64,000 bases of DNA, taken from contig NZ_JAHKQB010000007.1 of the NCBI RefSeq assembly GCF_018860625.1, positions 333,536 to 397,535 of the forward strand, given 5' to 3'. Source of the DNA: Paracoccus sp. C2R09 (GTDB lineage Bacteria; Pseudomonadota; Alphaproteobacteria; Rhodobacterales; Rhodobacteraceae). The notes under the pieces were generated by a model, which worked only from the letters and a program-made list of their open reading frames with translations, was not told the DNA's origin and did not search any database. The translations under genes and the position numbers were made by a program. This document shows, in pieces, positions 1 to 9,962 of the stretch (the first letter of the stretch is position 1; every line of letters starts with the position of its first letter).

Positions 1-1840
1 GCGTCTCGGCCTTCTTGGCACGCGACCGGCGCTTGGGCTTCGGTGCCTCCTCGGTCGGTGCGGCCTCGGCTGCGGGCGTGTCGGATGCAGGCTCGGCCTC
101 GACCGCCGGTGCTGCGGGCGCTTCGACAGCTGCCTCAACAGGCGCTTCCGGGGTTGCCTCGGTGGTCTGCTCCGCTGCCTTCTCCTCGGACTTCGACGAG
201 GATTTGCTGCGGCTTCTGCTGCGGCTGCGCTTGGGCTTCGGGGCTTCGGCCTCGGGGGCCGGGACCGAGGCCGGGGCTTCGGCGGCGGTTTCGGTCTCGA
301 CCTCGTCCTCGGCGGTCACGCCGGCCTTGGGCCACAGATCGACCAGCATGAATTGCGGGACGTGATCGCCCATGCCCTTGACCGGAGCGCCGCGATCGCG
401 GCCGCCCTCGCGGCGGTTGCCGCCACGGCCGTTGTCGCGATTGCTGTCGCGGCGGTCGTCACGACCGTTGCCGCGGCCATTGTCGCGGCCGTTGTCGCGA
501 TTGCTCTCGCGGGGTTCCTCGCGGCGCTCGGCGGCCTGCGGCTTGGGCTGTTCCTCGGCGCGGTCCTGCTTCTGCTCGGGCTGCTCGTCGCGGCGGCTGC
601 CACGGCGGCGGCTGCGCGTGCCGCCGGACTTGCGCTCTTCCTGGCGATCCTCGGATCGTGCGTCGCGCACGGGTGCGGACGAGGTCTGGAAGCCTTCGGG
701 GGTCTCGGCACGGGGCAGGGTCATCTTCACCAGCGATTCAATGGCGGTCAGGTATTTCTCGTCCGAGGGCGTCGCGATGCTGTAGGCGGTGCCCAGACGA
801 CCGGCGCGGCCCGTGCGGCCGATGCGGTGGACATAGTCCTCGGCATGGCTGGGCAGGTCGTAGTTGAAGACATGGCTGACGGCCGGAATGTCCAGCCCGC
901 GTGCGGCCACGTCCGATGCGATCAGCAGGCGCAGCCCGCCGTCGCGGAAGGATTCCAGCGTCCGGGTGCGCTGGCTCTGATCCAGGTCGCCATGGATCGG
1001 CGCCGCGTCATAGCCGTATTTCTTCAGCGACTTGGCGACGATGTCCACGTCGGTCTTGCGGTTGCAGAAGATGATGGCGTTAGTCAGCTTCTCGCCCTCG
1101 GCGTCGATCAGGGCGCGCAGCAGGTCGCGCTTCTGCTTGGACACCAGGTCGCGGCGCGGGGGCGCCAGTTCGACCAGCCGCTGCGTGATCGTCTCGCTCG
1201 TGGTGGCCTGACGGGCGATCTCGATGCGTTCGGGCGCGTGCAGGAAGGTGTTGGTGATGCGCTCGATCTCGGGGGCCATGGTGGCGCTGAAGAACAGCGT
1301 CTGGCGCGTGAAGGGCGTCAGCTGGAAGATGCGTTCGATGTCGGGGATGAAGCCCATGTCCAGCATGCGGTCGGCCTCGTCCACGACCATGATCTGCACG
1401 CCGGTCAGCAGCAGCTTGCCGCGTTCGAAATGATCCAGCAGGCGGCCCGGCGTCGCGATCAGCACGTCGACGCCGCGGTCGATCAGCTTTTCCTGTTCGC
1501 CGAAGCTGACGCCGCCGATCAGCAGCGCCTTGGTCAGGCGGGTATGCTTGGCATAGGTGTCGAAATTCTCGGCCACCTGGGCTGCCAGTTCGCGCGTCGG
1601 GCACAGCACCAGGCTGCGCGGCATGCGCGCCCGCGCGCGGCCCCGGCCCAGCATGGTGATCATCGGCAGCGTGAAGCTGGCGGTCTTGCCCGTTCCCGTC
1701 TGCGCGATCCCCAGCACGTCGCGGCCTTCCAGCGCGGGCGGGATGGCACCGGCCTGGATCGGCGTCGGCTGCTCATAGCCTGCCTCGGCGATGGCCTTCA
1801 GAACCTTGGGGTCGAGCTTGAGATCGGTGAATTTGGTCAT
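1..1840 (-). CDS. DEAD-box ATP-dependent RNA helicase (RhlE-like), 3' end beyond the window
   Basis: ATP-dependent RNA helicase that unwinds RNA duplexes in the cytoplasm; family members act in ribosome assembly, cold adaptation and RNA decay. At least 613 residues are visible from ATG 1840, and the stop lies left of base 1. A Q motif (residues about 3-29) is followed by AQTGTGKT (46-53), PTREL (81-85), DEAD (154-157), SAT (185-187) and HRIGRTGRAG (about 331-340). From about residue 385 the core gives way to a long charged tail: an Asn-Gly-Arg-Asp run (about 441-477), then an Ala/Pro/Glu-rich stretch with a Ser-Arg/Ser-Lys patch. Tails of this type usually bind RNA or RNase E. The core fold is certain; the subfamily name and exact substrate are not. 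The preceding gene lies outside the window. Confidence 0.93.
   Translation of the reverse strand, partial: MTKFTDLKLDPKVLKAIAEAGYEQPTPIQAGAIPPALEGRDVLGIAQTGTGKTASFTLPMITMLGRGRARARMPRSLVLCPTRELAAQVAENFDTYAKHTRLTKALLIGGVSFGEQEKLIDRGVDVLIATPGRLLDHFERGKLLLTGVQIMVVDEADRMLDMGFIPDIERIFQLTPFTRQTLFFSATMAPEIERITNTFLHAPERIEIARQATTSETITQRLVELAPPRRDLVSKQKRDLLRALIDAEGEKLTNAIIFCNRKTDVDIVAKSLKKYGYDAAPIHGDLDQSQRTRTLESFRDGGLRLLIASDVAARGLDIPAVSHVFNYDLPSHAEDYVHRIGRTGRAGRLGTAYSIATPSDEKYLTAIESLVKMTLPRAETPEGFQTSSAPVRDARSEDRQEERKSGGTRSRRRGSRRDEQPEQKQDRAEEQPKPQAAERREEPRESNRDNGRDNGRGNGRDDRRDSNRDNGRGGNRREGGRDRGAPVKGMGDHVPQFMLVDLWPKAGVTAEDEVETETAAEAPASVPAPEAEAPKPKRSRSRSRSKSSSKSEEKAAEQTTEATPEAPVEAAVEAPAAPAVEAEPASDTPAAEAAPTEEAPKPKRRSRAKKAET
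409..520. repeat. Degenerate short repeats coding the helicase RNGRD tail
   Basis: Imperfect 9-15 bp units built on gttgtcgcg/attgctgtcgcgg recur in this stretch. On the minus strand they encode a run of Asn-Arg-Asp-Asn-Gly-Arg units in the helicase tail (about residues 441-477). Such in-frame repeats expand and contract easily, so tail length may vary among strains. Confidence 0.6.
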
Positions 1841-2088
1841 TCGGGGCTTTCCACTGGGTCGCACCCGCAGGCGCGTCGCGTTCCATGTCGCGGCGCCGAT
1901 CCGTTCGAGGCGCCGATCTGATGGGACGCAATTCCGCACGCCCCGCCTTGCTGCCTGTCGGATACAGGCCCGGACCCCCTAGAACAATGTGTCCCAAAGG
2001 TCAATCTTTTGCGCCGCATCACGTGACATGAACGCCATTTCGGGAACTTGCCGCGATGATGGTGGTTCCAAGCGGGGCCATTGCTATG

Positions 2089-2103
2089 ATGGTTTGAAAC
2101 CAT
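2089..2103. promoter_or_regulatory. 15-bp palindrome at the start of the antiporter gene
   Basis: ATGGTTT-G-AAACCAT is a perfect inverted repeat with 7-bp arms around one base. It lies between the helicase and antiporter genes and ends on the first possible ATG (2102). Operator-like symmetry next to a start codon suggests a repressor site or an RNA fold that masks initiation. No regulator is known to me for it. Confidence 0.35.
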
Positions 2104-2116
2104 GGGGATGAATGCA

Positions 2117-4156
2117 ATGGCGATCGAGATGACCGGTGGGCTGAGCCCGATGCAGGCCTTTGCCGTCGTGGGCGCCGCGGGTGTGGGCGCGCAATGGCTG
2201 GCATGGCGATTCCGCATGCCGGCGATCGTGCTGATGCTGGCGGTGGGCCTGCTGCTGGGGCCGGTGACGGGCATCTTCGTGCCCGAACGCGACATCGGCG
2301 ATCTTGTCGAACCCATGATCGCGCTGGCCGTGGCCGTCATCCTGTTCGAGGGGGGGCTGACGCTCAGCTTCAAGCAGCTGGCGGATGCGCGGCCCGCGGT
2401 CAGGCGGCTCGTCTATCTGGGGGCGCCCCTGGGGTGGCTGTTGTCGGCCCTGGCGCTGAAATACGGCGCGGGGCTCAGCTGGGCCAGCGCCGTGGTCTTC
2501 GGCGGCATCATGATCGTGACGGGCCCGACCGTCATCGCGCCCCTGCTGCGGCAGGCCAAGCTGATATCCCGCCCCGCGCAGGTCCTGCAATGGGAGGCGA
2601 TCGTCAACGATCCCCTGGGGGCACTGGCCGCCGTCCTGGCGCTGGAGGTCGTGCTGGTCCTGAACACGGGTCTCGGCTGGGGCGATGCGGTGCTGCAGCT
2701 GGGGCTGGGGATCGGTTTCGCGACGATCGTGGGCGGTCTTGCGGGCTGGTTCGTGGCGCGGGCCTTCCGGCTGGGCTGGGTGCCCGAATACATGAAGGTG
2801 CCGCTGCTGTTCGTGCTGGTCATCATCGTCTTCGCCGTGTCCGATGCGCTGCTGCACGAATCCGGTCTGCTGGCCGTGACGGTGATGGGCCTCGTGATCG
2901 CCAACAGCAATCTGCCCAGCTATCACGAGCTGCACCGCTTCAAGGAACATGCGACGATCCTGCTGGTCAGCGGCGTGTTCATCCTGCTGGCCGCGGGCAT
3001 CAAGTTCGAGGACATGGCCCTGCTGGGCTGGCGCTCGGCGCTGTTCCTGGGGCTGGTCGTGCTGGTGGCGCGTCCGCTGACGGTGCTCGTGTCGCTGATC
3101 GGGACGAACCTGCCGCGCAACGAACGCCTGCTGGTGGCCTTGACCGGCCCGCGCGGGGTGGTGCTGGTATCGGTCGCGGGGATCTTCGGCGAAAGGCTGG
3201 TCGCCGCGGGCTTCGAGGATGCGGCCCAGATCGCGCCGCTGGCCTTCCTTCTGGTGCTGGTCACGGTGATCCTGCACGGTTTCGCGCTGAAACCCCTGGC
3301 CAAGCGGCTGGACCTGACCTCGGGGGACAAGCCCGGCCTGATGATCGTGGGCGGATCGCTGTTCGCCACCGGCCTTGCCAAGGCGCTGGAGAAGGCCGAG
3401 GTCAACGTGCTGGTCACGGACACGAACCGCGACCATCTGCGCACCGCGCGGGCCGCGGGCGTCAGCACCTTCTATGGCGACATCCTGGGCGAGGCGGCCG
3501 AGAACAACGTCGAATTCATCGCCTTCTCGGCCATCCTCGCGGCGTCGGACAACGATGCCTACAACACGCTGGTCGCGACCGACCTTGCACCCGAATACGG
3601 CCGAGAGGCGATCTGGCAGCTGGCCCGCCACAAGGAGGATCGCGCCCGCCACGCGCTGCCGAACCAGCTGGGCGGGCAGACCGTCCGCGGCAACCGCACG
3701 CTGGCGCAGTATCTGGACCTGCTGGCCGAGGGCTTCATCTTCCGCACCACCCGCCTGACCGAGGAATACACGCTGGAGGACTGGCGCGCCGCCCGCCCCG
3801 AGGCGATCCCGCTGGTCATGGTCCAGGGCTCCGAGATGTGGTTCATCCACGAGGATGAGGACATGGTCGGCAAGCCCGGCACGCGCATCGTGTCGCTGCT
3901 GCCGCAAGAGACCGCCGAAAGGCTGGCGGCCGAGACGGAATCCGCACCGGGCGACAGCGGCCGTGCCGTGGCCCGCGCCGAGGCCGAGGCCGTGCGCCGC
4001 GGCGAAGGCAACGGATCGGTCCCCGGCGGCCAGCCCCGCCGCACCGAGGTCGAGGAGGTCGCCGAAGGCGCCAAGGACGATCCCGACCTGATCGAGAGCA
4101 GCGAGGACGGCGGCAGCGATGACGGGGGCAGCGAAGACGGTTCCGGCAAGGGCTGA
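2117..4156 (+). CDS. Cation:proton antiporter, CPA1/NhaP type, with C-terminal nucleotide-binding-like domain
   Basis: Inner-membrane antiporter exchanging Na+ or K+ for protons in pH and salt homeostasis. About 679 residues: roughly the first 400 form 12-13 hydrophobic helices of the Na_H_Exchanger fold, including VEPMIALAVAVILFEGG. Residues about 395-480 resemble a TrkA-N/Rossmann domain (LMIVGGSLFATGLAKAL, then VLVTDTNRD), as in antiporters gated by a soluble ligand. The last about 60 residues are acidic and Gly/Ser-rich. I chose ATG 2117 because GGGGA lies 8 bases upstream; 2102 and 2108 are in-frame alternatives, but 2102 falls inside the palindrome. It is transcribed alone, divergent from the helicase. 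Ion specificity cannot be read from the sequence. Confidence 0.88.
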   Translation: MAIEMTGGLSPMQAFAVVGAAGVGAQWLAWRFRMPAIVLMLAVGLLLGPVTGIFVPERDIGDLVEPMIALAVAVILFEGGLTLSFKQLADARPAVRRLVYLGAPLGWLLSALALKYGAGLSWASAVVFGGIMIVTGPTVIAPLLRQAKLISRPAQVLQWEAIVNDPLGALAAVLALEVVLVLNTGLGWGDAVLQLGLGIGFATIVGGLAGWFVARAFRLGWVPEYMKVPLLFVLVIIVFAVSDALLHESGLLAVTVMGLVIANSNLPSYHELHRFKEHATILLVSGVFILLAAGIKFEDMALLGWRSALFLGLVVLVARPLTVLVSLIGTNLPRNERLLVALTGPRGVVLVSVAGIFGERLVAAGFEDAAQIAPLAFLLVLVTVILHGFALKPLAKRLDLTSGDKPGLMIVGGSLFATGLAKALEKAEVNVLVTDTNRDHLRTARAAGVSTFYGDILGEAAENNVEFIAFSAILAASDNDAYNTLVATDLAPEYGREAIWQLARHKEDRARHALPNQLGGQTVRGNRTLAQYLDLLAEGFIFRTTRLTEEYTLEDWRAARPEAIPLVMVQGSEMWFIHEDEDMVGKPGTRIVSLLPQETAERLAAETESAPGDSGRAVARAEAEAVRRGEGNGSVPGGQPRRTEVEEVAEGAKDDPDLIESSEDGGSDDGGSEDGSGKG

Positions 4157-4235
4157 AGGGCCGCGCCGGGCCGCAGGCTGTTGACCTTGGCGGGCGGCAG
4201 GCGCTAATCCGCGTGGGTCAATCAGGAAGCCAAGC

Positions 4236-5978
<1,743 letters not shown>

Positions 5979-6015
5979 GGAACAGCCTCCGCCGCCGGTC
6001 TTACCAAGGCAGTCA

Positions 6016-7197
6016 ATGAAATCCGGGCAAACCGGCAGGCAGGCAGACATGGCAGTGATGGATTTCCGCGAAGGCGGCTATGTGTTCTCGCGCCACAAGG
6101 TGAAGCGCGAATTTTCCTACGACCAGGCGAACTGGCGGGGCGACGGGGCGGCAGGCGATGCGGAATATCCCGCAGGCGCTGGCCCCGACGGCATCGGCAC
6201 CCGGGTGGCGCGGCTGACGCATTATGTCGGCGCGGTGGCATCCGTCGGGCTGATGATCGGCCTCATGGCCTGGGGTTGGGAACTGGTTTCGCGCGACGTT
6301 TCGGGCGTGCCGGTCATCCGTGCCATCCAAGGCGAATCGCGCACCACGCCGGAAAATCCGGGCGGCCAGCTGACGAATCACACCGGGCTTGCCGTCAATT
6401 CGGTCGCAGCCGGCGAGCAGGCCGGCGCGCCCTCGCAGGTGGCGATCGCGCCTGCCGCCACCGATCTGGCCGAGGATGATGTTGCCATGGGGCAACTGGG
6501 TGCCACGGCCCGAGAGCCCGCGAACCCGTCCGAGACCCAGCTGAACTTCGACGGCGAACCCGTCGTGCCGATGTCCGATGCCGAAGCCCGCGCCCTGGCC
6601 CAGGCCGAGGCCGCGCAGGCCGCCGAACGCGCATTGGCCGATCAGGCCGTGAACGAGGCCGCGATCATCGACGCGCCCGCATCCGAAGGCCCCGTGACCG
6701 CCGTCGTCACCGACGAGACCGGCGCCCCCGCGCAGGCCACCGCCATCGCCGAGGCGCTTGCCCAGGCGCAGGCCGAGGCCAGCCCCGGCGTGCTTGTCGC
6801 TTCGACCCGGCCCGCACCGCGTCCGCGCACCACCCGCGTTGCCGCGGTGACCCCGACCACCCGCACCGACGCATCCCCCGCACCGGCACCTGCCGTCGCC
6901 GCCGAGCGCCCCGCGCCGGAACCCGCCGCCCAGCCGGTCGCCGCGGCAACGGCCAGCGGTCCGGTCGTTCAGGTCGGCGCATTCGACAGCGATGCGATCG
7001 CGCAGGGCGAATGGCAGCGTCTGGCGGGCCGTAACTCGGGCCTCTTTTCCGGCAAGTCGCCGGTGATCCAGCAGCACCAGTCGAACGGCCGCACCTTCTG
7101 GCGTCTGCGCGTGGCGGGCTTCGGGTCGCTGTCGCAGGCACGAGAGTTCTGCTCGGCGCTGAAATCGTCGGGGACCGACTGCCTGGCGCTGAACTGA
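6016..7197 (+). CDS. SPOR-domain cell-envelope protein
   Basis: Predicted single-pass membrane protein of about 393 residues. A cytoplasmic segment is followed by one membrane helix (about 70-90; VGAVASVGLMIGLMAWGW), then a long Ala/Pro/Glu-rich periplasmic linker. A C-terminal SPOR domain (about 315-393) begins PVVQVGAFDS and contains FWRLRVAGF. SPOR domains bind denuded peptidoglycan glycan at the division septum, so a role in cell division or wall remodelling is likely. The next gene, nagZ, recycles peptidoglycan, which fits. ATG 6016 has AAGG 6 bases upstream; ATG 6049 is an alternative. An earlier in-frame start would overlap argS and lacks support. Confidence 0.85.
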   Translation: MKSGQTGRQADMAVMDFREGGYVFSRHKVKREFSYDQANWRGDGAAGDAEYPAGAGPDGIGTRVARLTHYVGAVASVGLMIGLMAWGWELVSRDVSGVPVIRAIQGESRTTPENPGGQLTNHTGLAVNSVAAGEQAGAPSQVAIAPAATDLAEDDVAMGQLGATAREPANPSETQLNFDGEPVVPMSDAEARALAQAEAAQAAERALADQAVNEAAIIDAPASEGPVTAVVTDETGAPAQATAIAEALAQAQAEASPGVLVASTRPAPRPRTTRVAAVTPTTRTDASPAPAPAVAAERPAPEPAAQPVAAATASGPVVQVGAFDSDAIAQGEWQRLAGRNSGLFSGKSPVIQQHQSNGRTFWRLRVAGFGSLSQAREFCSALKSSGTDCLALN

Positions 7198-7201
7198 TCC
7201 G

Positions 7202-8188
7202 ATGACCAGCGCCACGATCCTGGGCGGCATCGCCGGCACGACACTGACCGCCGACGAGGCCGCCTTCTTCCGCGAGGCCGACCCCTGGGGCTTCATCCTG
7301 TTCGGCCGCAATGTCGAAAGCCCCGATCAGCTGCGCGCCCTGACTGCCGCCCTGCGCGACGCGGTGGGTCGCGAGGCCGTGATCACCGTCGATCAGGAAG
7401 GTGGCCGCGTCCAGCGCCTGCGCGCGCCACATTGGCGCAACTGGCCCGCGCCGCTGACCCAAGCCGATGCCGGGCCGCGCGCGATGTGGCTGCGGTATCA
7501 CCTCATGGGGCAGGAACTGCGCGCAGTCGGGATCGATTCGAACTGCGCGCCGACGCTGGATGTCGCGCAGGATGCGACCCACCCCTTCCTTCTGGATCGC
7601 TGCCTGGGGTCGGACCCTGCCGTGATCGCGGGGCTGGGTCGCGCGGCGGCCCAGGGGCTGCTGGATGCGGGCGTCCTGCCCGTGGTCAAGCACATGCCCG
7701 GCCATGGACGTGCGCAGGCCGACAGCCATCACGACCTGCCCGTGGTGGATGCGGATGCCGACGACCTGTCCGGCCTCGATTTCGCCCCCTTCCGCGCGCT
7801 TGCCGACCTGCCCATGGGCATGACCGCGCATATCCGTTTCACCGCGCTGGACGACCGGCCCGCGACATCCTCGGCCAAGGTGGTCGATCTGATCCGACGC
7901 GATATCGGCTTCGACGGCCTGCTGCTGACGGATGACATCACCATGAATGCGCTGCCGGGCAGCCATGCCGACCGCGCCCGTGCCTCGATCGAGGCGGGCT
8001 GCGACATCGTCCTGCACTGCAATGGCGACGTGGCGCAGATGACGCCGGTGGTGGAGGCTGCCGGCCCGATGGGCCCCGATGCCCGCCGCCGCGCCGATGC
8101 CGCGCTGGCGCTGCGCCACGCCCCGCAAAGGGCCGACATTCCCGCCCTTCTGGCCGAGTGGCAGTCGCTGACCGGCGCCATCGCTTGA
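7202..8188 (+). CDS. nagZ: Beta-N-acetylhexosaminidase
   Basis: Cytoplasmic glycoside hydrolase family 3 enzyme that removes GlcNAc from 1,6-anhydro-muropeptides during peptidoglycan recycling. 328 residues, typical of single-domain NagZ. The signature loop KHMPGHGR (about 163-170) followed by DSHHDLPVVD carries the His/Asp catalytic dyad, and GLLLTDDITMNAL holds the nucleophile aspartate. It begins 4 bp after the SPOR gene and is followed by a strong hairpin before scpA. In species with inducible AmpC beta-lactamase, NagZ products signal induction; no ampR/ampC pair is seen here. Confidence 0.95.
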   Translation: MTSATILGGIAGTTLTADEAAFFREADPWGFILFGRNVESPDQLRALTAALRDAVGREAVITVDQEGGRVQRLRAPHWRNWPAPLTQADAGPRAMWLRYHLMGQELRAVGIDSNCAPTLDVAQDATHPFLLDRCLGSDPAVIAGLGRAAAQGLLDAGVLPVVKHMPGHGRAQADSHHDLPVVDADADDLSGLDFAPFRALADLPMGMTAHIRFTALDDRPATSSAKVVDLIRRDIGFDGLLLTDDITMNALPGSHADRARASIEAGCDIVLHCNGDVAQMTPVVEAAGPMGPDARRRADAALALRHAPQRADIPALLAEWQSLTGAIA

Positions 8189-8193
8189 CAGAA

Positions 8194-8238
8194 GGGGCGC
8201 GGGGGCGGGACGCTTCTGACCGTCCCGCCCCGCGCCTT
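8194..8238 (+). terminator. Long GC hairpin between nagZ and scpA
   Basis: GGCGCGGGGGCGGGACG pairs with CGTCCCGCCCCGCGCC with one bulged G, a stem of about 16 bp around a loop of about 8 bases. Only TT follows before TTGCAAGG, so it may be a terminator or a partial attenuator. The scpA Shine-Dalgarno AAGGA (8241-8245) lies just downstream, inside the palindrome CCTTGCAAGG. Confidence 0.5.
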
Positions 8239-8252
8239 GCAAGGATCGTTCA

Positions 8253-9077
8253 TTGCCCCGACCCCGCGTCCCCCATCTGCGTCCGGTTCCGGACCCCGAT
8301 CACGACCCCGATGCCGTCGCGCAACGCCGCGCGGACGAGGCGCTGATCGTTGATGTCGAGGGTTACGAGGGGCCGCTGGATCTGTTGCTGACCATGGCAC
8401 GGACCCAGAAGGTGGACCTGCTGAAGATCAGCGTCCTGAACTTGGCCGAACAATACCTGACCTTCGTCGAGGAAGCCCGCGCCCTGCGGATCGAACTGGC
8501 GGCGGATTACCTGGTGATGGCCGCCTGGCTGGCCTTCCTGAAATCGCGCCTGCTGCTGCCCCCCGACCCCGAGGCCGACGGCCCCTCGGCCGAGGATATG
8601 GCCGCGCATCTGGCCTTCCAGCTGGAACGGCTTGCGGCGATGCGCCATGCGGCCGAGCGCCTGATGGGGCGCGACCGGCTGGGGCAGACGCGCTTTGCCC
8701 GCGGGGCGCCCGAAACGGTGACGCGCGCGCGGCGCACCGAATGGCAGGCCGGGCTGATCGACCTGATGCGCGCCTATGCCCGGCTGAAGACCAAGGACGA
8801 ATTCCGCCCCTATGCCTTCGACCGTACCGACATCTTCACCATGGAGCAGGCGTTGGAGCGTCTGCGCCGGATGATCGGTTTTGCCGGACAATGGACCGAT
8901 CTTGCGGTCTTTCTGCCCGATGGCTGGTCGTCGGACCCCGCGCGGCGTCGCAGCGCCACCGCCGCGACCTTCGCGGCTTCGCTGGAACTTGCGCGGCAGG
9001 GCCGGTTGGAGATACGCCAGTCCGACACGTTCGCGCCCATATCCTATCGCGAAAGAAGCCATGACGACCGCCCCTGA
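8253..9077 (+). CDS. scpA: Segregation and condensation protein A
   Basis: Kleisin subunit of the bacterial condensin SMC-ScpAB, which compacts and segregates the chromosome. 274 residues with the characteristic N-terminal YEGPLDLLLTMARTQKVDL block (SMC-head binding) and a C-terminal winged helix. The start is TTG 8253, chosen because AAGGA lies 8 bases upstream and no ATG precedes the conserved block. The stop overlaps scpB by 17 bp, implying coupled translation. Confidence 0.95.
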   Translation: MPRPRVPHLRPVPDPDHDPDAVAQRRADEALIVDVEGYEGPLDLLLTMARTQKVDLLKISVLNLAEQYLTFVEEARALRIELAADYLVMAAWLAFLKSRLLLPPDPEADGPSAEDMAAHLAFQLERLAAMRHAAERLMGRDRLGQTRFARGAPETVTRARRTEWQAGLIDLMRAYARLKTKDEFRPYAFDRTDIFTMEQALERLRRMIGFAGQWTDLAVFLPDGWSSDPARRRSATAATFAASLELARQGRLEIRQSDTFAPISYRERSHDDRP

Positions 9078-9720
9078 TCCCGCCGATTTCCCGCCGCCGC
9101 CCATGGACGAACAGGAACGCATGGTCGAGGCGATCCTCTTTGCCGCCAGCGCGCCCATCTCGATGCGCGAACTCTCTGCGCGCCTGCCGCGGGGCTGCGA
9201 TGCCCCCGAGGCCGTGGCGGCCCTGCGTCGCAGCTATGCCGGGCGCGGCGTGGTGCTGGAACGAATCGGCGACGGCTATGCCTTCCGCACGGCGGCGGAT
9301 CTGTCCTTCCTGATGCAGACCGAAACGGTCGAGGCCCGCCGCCTGTCCCGCGCCGCGATCGAGACGCTGGCCATCATCGCCTATCACCAGCCCGTCACCC
9401 GCGCCGAGATCGAGGAGATCCGGGGCGTGGCCGTCAGCCGCGGCACGCTGGATCAGCTGATCGAGATGGAATGGGTGCGCATGGGCAGGCGCCGCCAGAC
9501 GCCGGGACGGCCCGCGACCTTCGTCGTCACCGAAGGCTTTCTCGATCATTTCGGGCTGGATTCGGCGCAGGATCTGCCCGGGTTGTCCGAATTGCGCGCG
9601 GCGGGGCTTCTCGAATCCCGCCCACCCTCGGACGGGCTGGCCGCACCCCTTGTTCCGACCGAGGACGAGGACGATATTGAGAACGGTGATCCCGCCGAGG
9701 ATCTGTTCGAGGATGAGTGA
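9061..9720 (+). CDS. scpB: Segregation and condensation protein B
   Basis: Partner of ScpA in condensin: a dimer of winged-helix proteins that binds the kleisin. 219 residues from ATG 9061, with MVEAILFAAS near the N-terminus and the family block ETLAIIAYHQPVTRAEIEEI followed by GRRRQTPGRPATF. The C-terminal tail is acidic. Translation starts 17 bp before scpA ends. An in-frame extension upstream to 8881 lies entirely within scpA and is rejected. Confidence 0.95.
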   Translation: MTTAPDPADFPPPPMDEQERMVEAILFAASAPISMRELSARLPRGCDAPEAVAALRRSYAGRGVVLERIGDGYAFRTAADLSFLMQTETVEARRLSRAAIETLAIIAYHQPVTRAEIEEIRGVAVSRGTLDQLIEMEWVRMGRRRQTPGRPATFVVTEGFLDHFGLDSAQDLPGLSELRAAGLLESRPPSDGLAAPLVPTEDEDDIENGDPAEDLFEDE

Positions 9721-9732
9721 GGGGATGCGCCG

Positions 9733-9924
9733 ATGAACGTGAACCAGCTGGTGAACATGTTCACCAAGATCGTCGCGCGTCGTGCGATGAACTGGGGGAT
9801 CAACAAGGGCATGAAAGGCCTGTCCCGCAAGGGCGGGGCGCAATCCGGCAACGTCCAGCAGCCGGGTCAGCAGGCCGACCTGAAGAAGCGGATGCGCAGC
9901 TTGCGTCGGATGACGCGCCGCTGA
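9733..9924 (+). CDS. Small basic protein of unknown function
   Basis: 63 residues with strongly basic ends (VARRAMN..., KKRMRSLRRMTRR) and a Gly/Gln-rich middle. It starts 12 bp after scpB and shares its strand and spacing, so it is probably the last gene of the scpAB operon. No domain is recognised. A basic protein in a condensin operon could bind nucleic acid, but that is only an inference. Codon use matches its neighbours and the reading frame is open to a clean stop, which supports a real gene. Confidence 0.65.
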   Translation: MNVNQLVNMFTKIVARRAMNWGINKGMKGLSRKGGAQSGNVQQPGQQADLKKRMRSLRRMTRR

Positions 9925-9962
9925 GGCTTTGCTTTGCCGCCCGCCCGCGCTAGGGCAGGGTG

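Noticed and set aside
353-1921. 522-codon plus-strand frame with a hydrophobic Ala/Val-rich N-terminus
   Set aside because: It lies antisense to the DEAD-box helicase. The membrane-like run is the mirror of the Arg/Asn/Gly repeat DNA, and no start signal or family match is seen.
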